From the NCBI GenBank assembly GCA_021731025.1, contig JAKFYD010000002.1, positions 1 to 59,934 on the forward strand: a DNA stretch of 59,934 nucleotides, read 5' to 3'. The position numbers and the translations under genes were made by a program. Each line of letters starts with the position of its first letter. The first letter of the stretch is position 1. Below the pieces are notes generated by a model. The model made no database searches and had not been told where the DNA came from. It worked only from the letters and a program-made list of their open reading frames with translations. Of this stretch, positions 29,226 through 37,253 are shown piece by piece. The stretch is from Pseudobdellovibrionaceae bacterium (GTDB lineage Bacteria; Bdellovibrionota; Bdellovibrionia; Bdellovibrionales; Bdellovibrionaceae).

Positions 29226-30808
29226 ACATCCAGCTGGTGATTCCGATGTCGGGGAAAGGGACCCGCTATCAAAAGGCGGGTTATACCCAGCCAAAGCCTT
29301 TGATTCCCGTCAATGGCACTCCGATGATCCAACGCTTACTAGAAAAATTCCCCATCGAGTGGCCTTGCACCTTTGTGCATTCGGAAATTCATCAGCAAAC
29401 AGATCTTCCTGCTTTTCTTCGAAAATTAAGACCTCAAGGAAAAATCATAAGTCTCCCTTGGCATGGCAAGGGACCTTCGTATGCTTTGAAAGCGGCTTTG
29501 AAAGAGCTTAATGATAAGGATCCCATTCTTGTTTCCTACTGCGATTATGGAATGCAATGGGACCCCTGGGATTTTAAAAATTTTGTTCAGCAAAGCCAGT
29601 GCGATGCCGCTTTGATTTCTTACAAAGGATTTCACGCCCATTATCTTTCGCCGGTGATGTACGCCTATTCTCGAATGGAAAATGGTCTCGTTAAAGAGGT
29701 CAAAGAAAAAGGATGTTTCACTGACAATCGCGAAAATGAATTTGCTTCAGCGGGTGCCTACTATTTTCGGAATCGAGAAATTCTCCAGGCCGCATTAGAT
29801 TACCAAGAAAAAAACAATCTTTCAATGAATGGCGAATTTTACACCAGCCTCACTGTTGAGGCTCTGCTGCGAATGAACCCAGCAGCTAAAGTTAAAGTTT
29901 ACGAGATCCCCGCTTTTTACCAATGGGGAACTCCTCAAGATTTGAAAATTTTCGAATATTGGGAAAGAACTTATGCCAATCTGCTCAAAACAGAAAATCT
30001 TCACAGCCAAGATAATCTTCAGGTGCTAATGCCCATGGCCGGATTAGGAAGTCGATTCAAAGATTTTTTCAATACGCCGAAACCTTTTTTGAAAATCGAT
30101 CAAGTCCCAATGTATCGCAAGGCTTTGCAATCTCTCCCCCGTGGATCGAAGAACCATTATGTAACGATCGAAGCCGCGAAAAAATTTTTGCAGCTTGAAA
30201 ATAATGAAACGGCATTTTTCCTGGATAAAACTCCCGAGGGTCAGGCTCTCAGTGTTGAAGCTGGCTTGTCTTTGTTGAATCCCGATCAAGAAATTATCGT
30301 CAGCGCCTGTGATCATGGAATTGTTTTGCCTTTCTCGACTTGGAAAGCTTTTCGACAATCTCCAGATCAACCTGATGCTGCGATTTTTACTGTCACAGGA
30401 TTTCCTGGGACTCAACGACGTCCTGAAGCCTTTGCCTACGTTAAAACTTTACCTGCTGCCGAGGGAGCTTTTGCTGATGTTCAACAGGTCTCTGTCAAAA
30501 AACCAATTTCAGAAGATCCTGCACAGGATCCTCTGCTGGTCGGAACATTTTGGTTTAAGAATAAATCCATCTTGGAAAAAGCCATTCAACTTTTGAAAAA
30601 GAATAACCTCCGAGTGAACGGCGAACTTTATTTAGATTCTGTTTTTGATTTACTGATTGCTGAAGGTCATAAAGTTAAAATAGTTCCCTTAGATGGTTAC
30701 ATCAACTGGGGTGATCCTGATTCTTTAGCGGAAGCTTTGTACTGGGCCGAAGTTTTTGGTGGGCATAAAAATTCTGTTCGTTCCCGATTTGCTGGAGTCA
30801 CCGAATGA
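29222..30808 (+). CDS. Tandem double sugar nucleotidyltransferase
   Basis: 528 residues made of two NTP_transferase domains. Repeat 1 (about 1-250): VIPMSGKGTRYQ ... QPKPLIPV, then SYCDYG (metal Asp), MNGEFYTSL and YQWGTPQDL. Repeat 2 (about 265-520): LMPMAGLGSRFK ... TPKPFLKI, SACDHG, VNGELYLDSV and INWGDPDSL. Both repeats keep the Gly-rich loop, the PKP lysine and the metal aspartate, so both could be active. They would form NDP-sugars or related NDP-activated compounds from a phosphate and an NTP. Overlaps both neighbours by ATGA. The base and the substrate cannot be told. Confidence 0.85.
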   Translation: MNIQLVIPMSGKGTRYQKAGYTQPKPLIPVNGTPMIQRLLEKFPIEWPCTFVHSEIHQQTDLPAFLRKLRPQGKIISLPWHGKGPSYALKAALKELNDKDPILVSYCDYGMQWDPWDFKNFVQQSQCDAALISYKGFHAHYLSPVMYAYSRMENGLVKEVKEKGCFTDNRENEFASAGAYYFRNREILQAALDYQEKNNLSMNGEFYTSLTVEALLRMNPAAKVKVYEIPAFYQWGTPQDLKIFEYWERTYANLLKTENLHSQDNLQVLMPMAGLGSRFKDFFNTPKPFLKIDQVPMYRKALQSLPRGSKNHYVTIEAAKKFLQLENNETAFFLDKTPEGQALSVEAGLSLLNPDQEIIVSACDHGIVLPFSTWKAFRQSPDQPDAAIFTVTGFPGTQRRPEAFAYVKTLPAAEGAFADVQQVSVKKPISEDPAQDPLLVGTFWFKNKSILEKAIQLLKKNNLRVNGELYLDSVFDLLIAEGHKVKIVPLDGYINWGDPDSLAEALYWAEVFGGHKNSVRSRFAGVTE

Positions 30809-31542
30809 TAAAATTTGAATTGGTTCTTCCCTGCTACAACGAATCCAAATCTTTGGTTTATTTGATTCAAAGAGCTCGGCAAGCGGCGCTAGAGCATGGC
30901 TTCCAAGAGGGTGAATTTCGTTTAGTGATGGTGGAAAATGGAAGCCGAGATGATTCCCGAAAAGTTTTTGCCGAGTTGGAAAAATCAGAATGGGCGAAGT
31001 GGTTCAAAGTCGTTATCATTGAAGTTAATCAAGGCTATGGCTACGGACTGTGGCAGGGATTAAAATCGACTGAAGCTCCTATTGTGGGCTGGTCCCATGC
31101 AGATCAGCAATGCGATCCTACGGATGCCTTCAAAGCTTATAAAATTTTGAAGCAACAAGAGCCAACAACTCATCAAGTTTTTGTCAAAGGTGTTCGTCAC
31201 GGCCGCAATTGGAAAGACATCATGGTCAGCCGCGTGTTCGAATTTTTAGCTTGGCTGATCCTAGGGGTTAAAATCTACGAAATGAATGCTCAACCAAAGA
31301 TCTTTCACCGTTCTTTGCTCGAGCGAATGCAAAATCCTCCAAAAACTTTTGCCTTCGATTTGTACGCCATTTATCATGCGCAAAAGAACAGTTTTAAATT
31401 TGAAACGGTCTCAGTTCAATTTCCTCCGCGAGTTCACGGGCTCTCCAATTGGTCATCGCACTTTCTTTCCCGTTATAAAACGATTCTGGGGATCATTCGC
31501 TACATGATTTCCCTTTGTAAAACTGAAGGCCGTGTCCGATGA
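30805..31542 (+). CDS. Family 2 glycosyltransferase
   Basis: 245 residues. FELVLPCYNESKSLVYLI begins the GT2 fold and LVMVENGSRDDS is the nucleotide-binding Asp region. The metal motif is unusual, WSHADQQCDP, where polyprenyl-phosphate-sugar synthases have D(A/G)D.Q.P. EMNAQPKIFHRSLLERM matches the family's NSQ(P/A)K..R loop. It probably transfers a sugar, perhaps the product of the neighbouring nucleotidyltransferase, to a polyprenyl phosphate or the growing glycan. Coupled by ATGA overlaps on both sides. Confidence 0.75.
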   Translation: MIKFELVLPCYNESKSLVYLIQRARQAALEHGFQEGEFRLVMVENGSRDDSRKVFAELEKSEWAKWFKVVIIEVNQGYGYGLWQGLKSTEAPIVGWSHADQQCDPTDAFKAYKILKQQEPTTHQVFVKGVRHGRNWKDIMVSRVFEFLAWLILGVKIYEMNAQPKIFHRSLLERMQNPPKTFAFDLYAIYHAQKNSFKFETVSVQFPPRVHGLSNWSSHFLSRYKTILGIIRYMISLCKTEGRVR

Positions 31543-33566
31543 ATTTTTCCGGCGAAAGATGGCTGATCTTCAGAAATAAATATTTTTTAGCTGGCTTGTT
31601 GATTAAATTTTTATGTCTCTTCGTTTTCGGCAGCGAATATCTGCACAATTATTTTATTCCCTTCATCGATAATTCCCTTCTCCAATTTGGGGACAACCCC
31701 TGGAGCCTTTCTCCTCCGGAATATTTTCCCTATGGAGCTTTTCTTTATTTGTGTTTGATCATCCCCAAAGGAATTTTATTTCTCATTTTTGGAGAGAGCG
31801 CACTAAGTTCGACAGTCTTAAGTCTTTTCGGAATAAAAATTGTTTTACTTGCATTTGATACTCTCCTTTTTTGGGTTCTGACCCGCTGGGCCCTTCGAGC
31901 TGGGCCACAAATGGTTTTCTATTATTGGCTCAATCCCATTTTGTTTTACATCACTTATGTCTATGGCCAATTGGATGTGGTTTCTATCAGCTTACTTGCA
32001 ACTTCATTATTTCTTTTATTTAAGAACAAAATCCACTGGGCCAGCTTGCTCTTTGGCCTCGCCATTGCCTCAAAATTCCATGTGATCATCGTTGCTCCTT
32101 TTATTGCCGCTTATATATGGAACCGTTTCTTTAAAACGGATGCTCTTAAAAAATTGATCCAATCGTCTTTGATTGTTCTCGCTAGCATTGTCTTTGGCTT
32201 TCTTCCCGTGGCACTCAGTTCGCACTTTGATTACGCGACAACAGGATCTCCTGAAGCCCAGCGAGTTTTCGCCGCCAAAATTATTTTTAATGACGAAAGT
32301 TATCTCTACGTTGGACTGCTGCTCTTGTTTCTTGTTTTAGGTCGTTTGATTTTTTCCACAAAGATCACTCAACGGGGACTTGTTTATGGTTGTGGGCTTT
32401 TATTGGGAGTTCTCCTGCTAATAACGAATCCCATGCCAGGCTGGTACTTTTGGGTGATTCCTTTTCTGAGTTTATTCTACGTGCACTACCCGACTGCTCC
32501 AAAACTTTTGCTTTTAGCTATCGTTCTTGCTTATTTCAGTTATTTTGTCCTTGCACCACAACTTCAGCTTTCACTTTTCTTGAATAATCTTTCATTAACC
32601 CTGCTGCAAACGGCACTGCTAAGCCTATTGTTAGCTTTGTACCACGTAGCGATCAAAGCTGAATCCCCTTTGAAAAATCGGCTGAAGCCTTTGCTTATTG
32701 GTCTGAGTGGAGATTCTGGCGCCGGCAAGAATCATCTTACTTCTCTGATGCAAAACATTTTGGGTCTCGATAATTGTATTATGATTGAGGGTGACAATTA
32801 TCACAAATGGGAGCGTGGCAATAAGAACTGGGATCTGGTGACTCACCTGAACCCACAAGCTAATGATCTTTCCAAATTACGGGAGCACACCGAAAGCATT
32901 TCTAAAGGCCAGGCGATCGAGCATCACCATTATGATCACAGCACGGGGAAGTTCACTCAATCCCATCTGTTTGCACCTGCAAAATCTATCGTGATTCAGG
33001 GATTGCACTCCTTGTATTTAAAAGGCCTTCGCGAATCTTTAGATCTGAAAATCTTTTTAAATCCATCGGAAAAGGTACGGCTGTATTGGAAAATTAAAAG
33101 AGATGTCATGGAACGCGGGCATAGCTTAGAAAAAGTTTTATCTACTATCGAAAAACGAAAATCTGATTCTTTGAAACACATTCAGCCCCAAAAAGAAAAA
33201 TCAGATTGGACCATAGAGCTAGACAGCCTGGAAGAGTTTGATCCCACCGATTGGAAAAACATCCAAAGTCTTCCTTTGCTTGTTAAATACACTCTCTACA
33301 ATGACGAAAATATTTCTGAACTCGTCGACAACCTTCGGTTGCACAGATTAGATGTGAGCTTGGATTTCCAAGAAGACAATTTTGATAAAGCCATCGTGAA
33401 AGTTTCTGGAAGCATCACTGCTGACGAAATTAGCAATATTGCCCACGAACTTTTCCCTGATTTAAGAAGCTTGACTCGCAATCGCGAACATCCTGTTTTT
33501 GTCGCGAATCTGGATGGAGTTCATCAGTTGTTTTTCTTGTGCTTTTTGAAAAAGCGGATTGGGTGA
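31539..33566 (+). CDS. Polytopic membrane (GT-C-like) protein fused to a phosphoribulokinase-like kinase domain
   Basis: 675 residues. Residues about 1-375 carry roughly ten membrane helices, with YYWLNPILFYITYVYGQLDV resembling GT-C mannosyltransferases (PIG-M-like). Residues about 385-560 match class II phosphoribulokinase/uridine kinase: the P-loop GDSGAGKN (391-398), EGDNYHKW (417-424), HLNPQAND, IVIQGLHSLY (484-493), then WKIKRDVMERGHSLEKVL and a PQK segment. Two expected Mg-site residues differ: the P-loop Ser/Thr is Asn398, and the Glu of the EGLHP motif is Gln487. About 100 further residues follow. A membrane sugar transferase joined to such a kinase is an architecture I do not know. 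Last gene of the operon. Confidence 0.75.
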   Translation: MNFSGERWLIFRNKYFLAGLLIKFLCLFVFGSEYLHNYFIPFIDNSLLQFGDNPWSLSPPEYFPYGAFLYLCLIIPKGILFLIFGESALSSTVLSLFGIKIVLLAFDTLLFWVLTRWALRAGPQMVFYYWLNPILFYITYVYGQLDVVSISLLATSLFLLFKNKIHWASLLFGLAIASKFHVIIVAPFIAAYIWNRFFKTDALKKLIQSSLIVLASIVFGFLPVALSSHFDYATTGSPEAQRVFAAKIIFNDESYLYVGLLLLFLVLGRLIFSTKITQRGLVYGCGLLLGVLLLITNPMPGWYFWVIPFLSLFYVHYPTAPKLLLLAIVLAYFSYFVLAPQLQLSLFLNNLSLTLLQTALLSLLLALYHVAIKAESPLKNRLKPLLIGLSGDSGAGKNHLTSLMQNILGLDNCIMIEGDNYHKWERGNKNWDLVTHLNPQANDLSKLREHTESISKGQAIEHHHYDHSTGKFTQSHLFAPAKSIVIQGLHSLYLKGLRESLDLKIFLNPSEKVRLYWKIKRDVMERGHSLEKVLSTIEKRKSDSLKHIQPQKEKSDWTIELDSLEEFDPTDWKNIQSLPLLVKYTLYNDENISELVDNLRLHRLDVSLDFQEDNFDKAIVKVSGSITADEISNIAHELFPDLRSLTRNREHPVFVANLDGVHQLFFLCFLKKRIG

Positions 33567-33610
33567 AGACTACTATTTTTATTACAGGAAGCTCCACGGG
33601 ATAGAAGAGC

Positions 33611-35014
33611 TTAATTTATTTCCGACACAGGAGTGGCTTTTATAAAAACCTTTTTTTGCAGAAACGAGCTGAATGTAAAAGGCAGTTCGCTCTCTACAAA
33701 AATAGTTTCTGAATCTTCATTTATCAATGTCGGGTAACCATAAATTTGTTTTAAAGTCATTCCGTCCTTTTTTACAATTTCTTCACTGAACGAATACCAA
33801 ACATAGTTTTGAAAGATTATTTGATACATCTCTGGGTTTTCTTTATCGCTTAAATTTAACATGAAAAATATCATTTGTGATTTCAGTCCCTCTTGAAGAT
33901 TCACATCAAACCCTGTGGGCCAGTTTGAGGTTAATGCAAACGGAGCAGCGCTCAGAACAGAACCAATTTTAGTTATGTGAAGCTTTACTTTCTGAGCTTC
34001 ATTGACCAGAGGAAATGAAAAATCTTGCTCAAATACCTTTTTATCTGAATTTCGCGTTATTTTTACCTTTAAATGGATTTGTTTAATTTTGATCTCTGCA
34101 GATACATGATAATCTCTGATGTCTGCAGTTATCTCTGATTCACAGATAGAGGAACTTACATTCGTCTCGGGACTAAATTGGCAAAACTTGGGAAAAGCCT
34201 TGCTCCACTGATATTTTTTAAACATTCGTAACAAGGAATGAACATCAACTTCAATTTCTTTTGAATCAGAGGCCGCTGAGCCTGACGAGAATTCAAATCT
34301 TTTGTCGAAGTCATTGTTCTTAAGTATCGTAGAAAAGCTATCAGCGTTTAAGGTGCTTTTTTGCTGCCAAAGCCAAGCTGTAATATTGCGGATTTTTTGA
34401 TGATCCTCTTCACTCAGTGGTCGATATGTCTCTGGCTTAAACATTTTCCATTTGTTAGCGATGGTGTATTCTCCAGTGCAGGTGTTCGCCATTTTGCAAA
34501 TTTCCTCTAAACTGAGATATTTAAGTAAATAATAACCCATAACTATTTCATGAAGAAGTAACTTAGCCTTCTCTTCTTTAGCCATTGAATTGTAGGCCGT
34601 TGAATCAATAAATATCTCGCGATTGGTGTGAATAGCCGCTTGATAAGTTTCTAAGTAAAGGCCTTTTCTTTCTTTGGGTATATCCTGAAGCTTACAGTCA
34701 ATCAGGTACCAATTTTTAAGAAAAGGCGCCATTAGAAGTGGCATTTCCTTTTTTTTGTCTTCTCGCTTCACAGCCACTTTATCCATTATCGGTTGGATGA
34801 ATTCTTTAAATTCATCCAATGATGTAATATCAACTTTAAAACTTTCAATCATTTTACCATTGCAGGTGTCGCCCCCGCCGCCATCGCTTGGGCCGTGCAT
34901 GGTATTCTTACCGTCTCCAGCTAAAGGAGACCCAGAGCCACCCTGTCTATCTTTTTGACAGGCTGATAGGGATAGAACAGCAATGAATGTAATAAACAAT
35001 TTAAATGATTTCAT
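33611..35014 (-). CDS. Large lipoprotein with Gly-rich N-terminus and HE motif
   Basis: 467 residues. Signal peptide with lipobox LSAC (residues 16-19); residue +2 is Gln, which in E. coli would send it to the outer membrane. A Gly/Ser-rich linker with GGGGDTC follows. Around 170 lies KLLLHEIVMGYY, at the place where the protein at 37254 has ALHESIY. Both look like a family common in Bdellovibrio-type genomes, but there is no full HExxH here. The C-terminal half is rich in beta strands. Function unknown. AAGGA precedes the ATG. It is the last of three exported proteins on this strand. Confidence 0.65.
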   Translation of the reverse strand: MKSFKLFITFIAVLSLSACQKDRQGGSGSPLAGDGKNTMHGPSDGGGGDTCNGKMIESFKVDITSLDEFKEFIQPIMDKVAVKREDKKKEMPLLMAPFLKNWYLIDCKLQDIPKERKGLYLETYQAAIHTNREIFIDSTAYNSMAKEEKAKLLLHEIVMGYYLLKYLSLEEICKMANTCTGEYTIANKWKMFKPETYRPLSEEDHQKIRNITAWLWQQKSTLNADSFSTILKNNDFDKRFEFSSGSAASDSKEIEVDVHSLLRMFKKYQWSKAFPKFCQFSPETNVSSSICESEITADIRDYHVSAEIKIKQIHLKVKITRNSDKKVFEQDFSFPLVNEAQKVKLHITKIGSVLSAAPFALTSNWPTGFDVNLQEGLKSQMIFFMLNLSDKENPEMYQIIFQNYVWYSFSEEIVKKDGMTLKQIYGYPTLINEDSETIFVESELPFTFSSFLQKKVFIKATPVSEIN

Positions 35015-35058
35015 AACGTCCTTTTGAGCTTTGCATGAAGTAGACCACAGAGCTGAAT

Positions 35059-35637
35059 TCAGAACACATATCCAATACCCACATTTATACCGGCGGCTCG
35101 AAAGCCACTTTCGATCGCCTCGGTATCATCTGCCATTAAGCCCGAGGTCTGTGTTGCATCTCCGCCAGCAAAAATTGACCGGTACGAAATTTCTGCGTCT
35201 AGAGTGAAGTTATTTTTAAAAACACTACGAACACCAACACCAATGAGTCCTAGCCATTTAGGATCAATATTATATTCTCGTTCGTCTGAACCTTCAGTTA
35301 CTTTAAGCCTTGATCCCCCTGCGTATTGAACACTCGGGCCTATATAAAAAAATGAATCACATTCAAAAATGAAAAAACATTTGTCCCAGATCGAATTCGA
35401 TTTTGCAATTTTATCTGTAAAGTATTTATAACCAGCAGAAGAAGTTGCTCCCACAAAGTCGATACCAACTGCAAATGACAAAGCGTGATTTTGAGATAGG
35501 AATTTATCAGCCGAAAAGCCTAGCAAACCTCTATTGCCATGGACCCCAAATCCTCCAGTGACATTGAGATCCCCTGGTTTAAAACCAAAACCTGAAGCGG
35601 AATAAAAAAACAAAAGTAATAGTAATAAATTTTTCAT
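35059..35637 (-). CDS. Outer-membrane beta-barrel-like protein
   Basis: 192 residues. Signal peptide (LLLLLLFFYSASGFG). The mature protein is a series of amphipathic strands rich in Gly and aromatics, ending in GINVGIGYVF, with a C-terminal Phe as recognised by the BAM machinery. Two cysteines lie in one loop. Consistent with an 8-strand OmpW/OmpA-like barrel but no named family. GAGGA precedes the ATG. It lies just past a terminator that follows the 36098-35685 gene, so its expression probably depends on readthrough or an unseen promoter. Confidence 0.65.
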   Translation of the reverse strand: MKNLLLLLLFFYSASGFGFKPGDLNVTGGFGVHGNRGLLGFSADKFLSQNHALSFAVGIDFVGATSSAGYKYFTDKIAKSNSIWDKCFFIFECDSFFYIGPSVQYAGGSRLKVTEGSDEREYNIDPKWLGLIGVGVRSVFKNNFTLDAEISYRSIFAGGDATQTSGLMADDTEAIESGFRAAGINVGIGYVF

Positions 35638-35650
35638 ATTTTCCTCAAAT

Positions 35651-35675
35651 AAAAAGCCAGAGACTAGCTCTGGCT
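35651..35675 (-). terminator. Rho-independent terminator after the small exported protein
   Basis: On the minus strand AGCCAGAG, loop CTAGT, CTCTGGCT, then TTTTTATTT. A perfect 8-bp stem. It lies between two genes of the same strand and may attenuate transcription into the next one. Confidence 0.85.
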
Positions 35676-35684
35676 ACTTCTCAT

Positions 35685-36098
35685 CTAGAATTCTTTGCAC
35701 GTTAAAATTACACCGTTAGCTATCAACATGGGACTATTCCCATTGAAAGAACCTGCCATGGCCATATTGGTGAATTGCATTTCGCTTCTTTCGTTTCGTT
35801 TAACTTTTCCCGTAAACAACTGAGGTCGGTTTTCGACAAATGTAATACTCATCGCTGTCGTGCCATCGACAACTTTTGCTATTACTTCTGGAGTAGCCTC
35901 TTCAATTTTAAGTAGAGTTCCATCCGACAGTAAAAATCTTACTGTGGACTTTGTTGGGTTGGCTTTTTCCCAAAAAAGAAGTTGATCGTACACTTGCGAT
36001 CCGGGTACTTTTTCTGAATTTGCACCACAATACAATTCCGATGCGAAAGCAGCCTGCGACAAAATTGTAACGGCTAAGGTTAATAAATACTTTTTCAT
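35685..36098 (-). CDS. Small periplasmic protein of unknown function
   Basis: 137 residues with a classical signal peptide (LLTLAVTILSQAAFA, cleavage before SELYCG). The mature 117 residues contain two cysteines, one near each end (YCGA and LTCKEF), likely paired, and a beta-rich body. No family recognised. AGAGGAG in front of the ATG is a strong ribosome site. It is transcribed divergently from the TIGR02147 regulator, and two palindromes lie in its own upstream region, so it is a good candidate for direct control by that regulator. Confidence 0.6.
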   Translation of the reverse strand: MKKYLLTLAVTILSQAAFASELYCGANSEKVPGSQVYDQLLFWEKANPTKSTVRFLLSDGTLLKIEEATPEVIAKVVDGTTAMSITFVENRPQLFTGKVKRNERSEMQFTNMAMAGSFNGNSPMLIANGVILTCKEF

Positions 36099-36110
36099 AA
36101 TGACTCCTCT

Positions 36111-36147
36111 GAGACTGTGTCTCGTTATTAGTTTTAGACTTGTGTCT
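36111..36147. promoter_or_regulatory. Two related palindromes upstream of the 36098 gene
   Basis: GAGAC-TGT-GTCTC (36111-36123) and AGAC-TTGT-GTCT (36136-36147), about 24 bp centre to centre. They share the half-site AGAC/GTCT and similar centres, as expected of tandem operator sites of one dimeric regulator. The first is just upstream of the ribosome site of the 36098 gene. Confidence 0.45.
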
Positions 36148-36207
36148 TTGCTGAATGTATTTCTAAAGGGATGCTGGACTTTTATCCAGATTTGATTAGT
36201 AAACGTT

Positions 36208-36256
36208 ATGGTTATTTCATAACCATTTGGTTACCAAAACCCTGCTAAGCTATTCT
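36208..36256 (+). promoter_or_regulatory. Operator-like palindrome and promoter before the TIGR02147 regulator
   Basis: A perfect 8-bp inverted repeat, ATGGTTAT-TTC-ATAACCAT (36208-36226), directly precedes a possible -35 TTGGTT (36227-36232) with an 18-bp spacer to TATTCT (36251-36256). The expected start coincides with the ATG at 36263, and no ribosome site is visible. The location suits autoregulation. Confidence 0.45.
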
Positions 36257-36262
36257 ATTTAC

Positions 36263-37066
36263 ATGAAAGTCTTTGAGTACCGTGACTATAAGAAATTTAT
36301 AAATGAGTGGATAAAAGAACAACCCAAGGGTGGCAGAGGCCAAATCAAAAAGATCTCTGACTTCCTTCGGGTTTCTACCACGTTACTGAGTCAGGTATTT
36401 AAAGGCGATAAGCAATTGAGCTTAGAAACAGCGGCTCAGCTAACAGAATACTTAGGCCTAAATGAAAAAGAATCCGAATATTTTATTTTGCTCATCGAGT
36501 ATCAAAGGGCCGGTGGATTCAAACTAAAAAAAATTTTAGAAAAGAAGTTGGATCGCGAACAGCAAAGCGGTTCACAGTTACAAAATAGACTTCAAAAAGA
36601 TCGTCAATTGACTGATGAAGAAAAAATGCAATTTTATTCAAGCTGGATGTACTCAGCAATAAGAATACTCAGTGCTTTACCTGAAATGACCAATGCAAAA
36701 ACAATCAGCGAAAGGTTGAATATTCCCCTCCCTACAGCAAATAATATCGTGCATTTTCTATTAGAAAAAAATCTATGCGCAATGAAAAATAATAAATTAA
36801 CCTATGGGTCCTACCGAACACACATAGGTAAAGATTCACCATTTGTTGTTAAACATCATCAAAATTGGAGAATTAAAGGTTTCCAATCCATGGAGCTACG
36901 ACGGGACGAAGATTTATTTTTCACCCAGCCCACGGCCCTTTCAACAGAAGCCGCTGAAAAAATTCGACTGATGCTTCCCGGAATCATCGAAGAGATCCAC
37001 GCCATCAGTGGTCCATCAGAAAGCGAAGTCGTTCGTTGCTTTAACTTAGATTGGTTTGAGTACTGA
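36263..37066 (+). CDS. TIGR02147-family transcriptional regulator
   Basis: 267 residues. The opening FEYRDYKKFINEWIKEQP and the helix-turn-helix KISDFLRVSTTLLSQVFKGDKQLSLETAAQLTEYLGL, followed by EKESEYFILLIEYQRAG, are those of the TIGR02147 family found mainly in Bdellovibrionota and Fibrobacteres. A second winged-helix-like part follows (ISERLNIPLPTANNIVHFLLEKNLC). Targets are not known; the palindromic sites in the divergent promoter region (36111-36226) suggest it controls itself and the exported proteins beside it. ATG 36263 fits the family start; TTG 36227 would place the promoter inside the gene. Confidence 0.88.
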   Translation: MKVFEYRDYKKFINEWIKEQPKGGRGQIKKISDFLRVSTTLLSQVFKGDKQLSLETAAQLTEYLGLNEKESEYFILLIEYQRAGGFKLKKILEKKLDREQQSGSQLQNRLQKDRQLTDEEKMQFYSSWMYSAIRILSALPEMTNAKTISERLNIPLPTANNIVHFLLEKNLCAMKNNKLTYGSYRTHIGKDSPFVVKHHQNWRIKGFQSMELRRDEDLFFTQPTALSTEAAEKIRLMLPGIIEEIHAISGPSESEVVRCFNLDWFEY

Positions 37067-37253
37067 CCGTTTTCCACTGTTTATAAATTATATCCAATTT
37101 GAGTATTTGTTTACAATATAGGTGCAGACATGATGCGTTAAGTACCTTATAACAATGGAAATAATAACTGGGCAGAGACGATTGCTGCTACTCAACTTTA
37201 TCAACCCTTGGAGCGCTGTTTGCAATCTAAGGCATTTATATACAAAGGATTTT

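Noticed and set aside
31539-33566. Calvin-cycle phosphoribulokinase
   Set aside because: The kinase-like domain is fused to a membrane protein, has altered Mg-site residues, and no Rubisco or pentose-phosphate gene is near.
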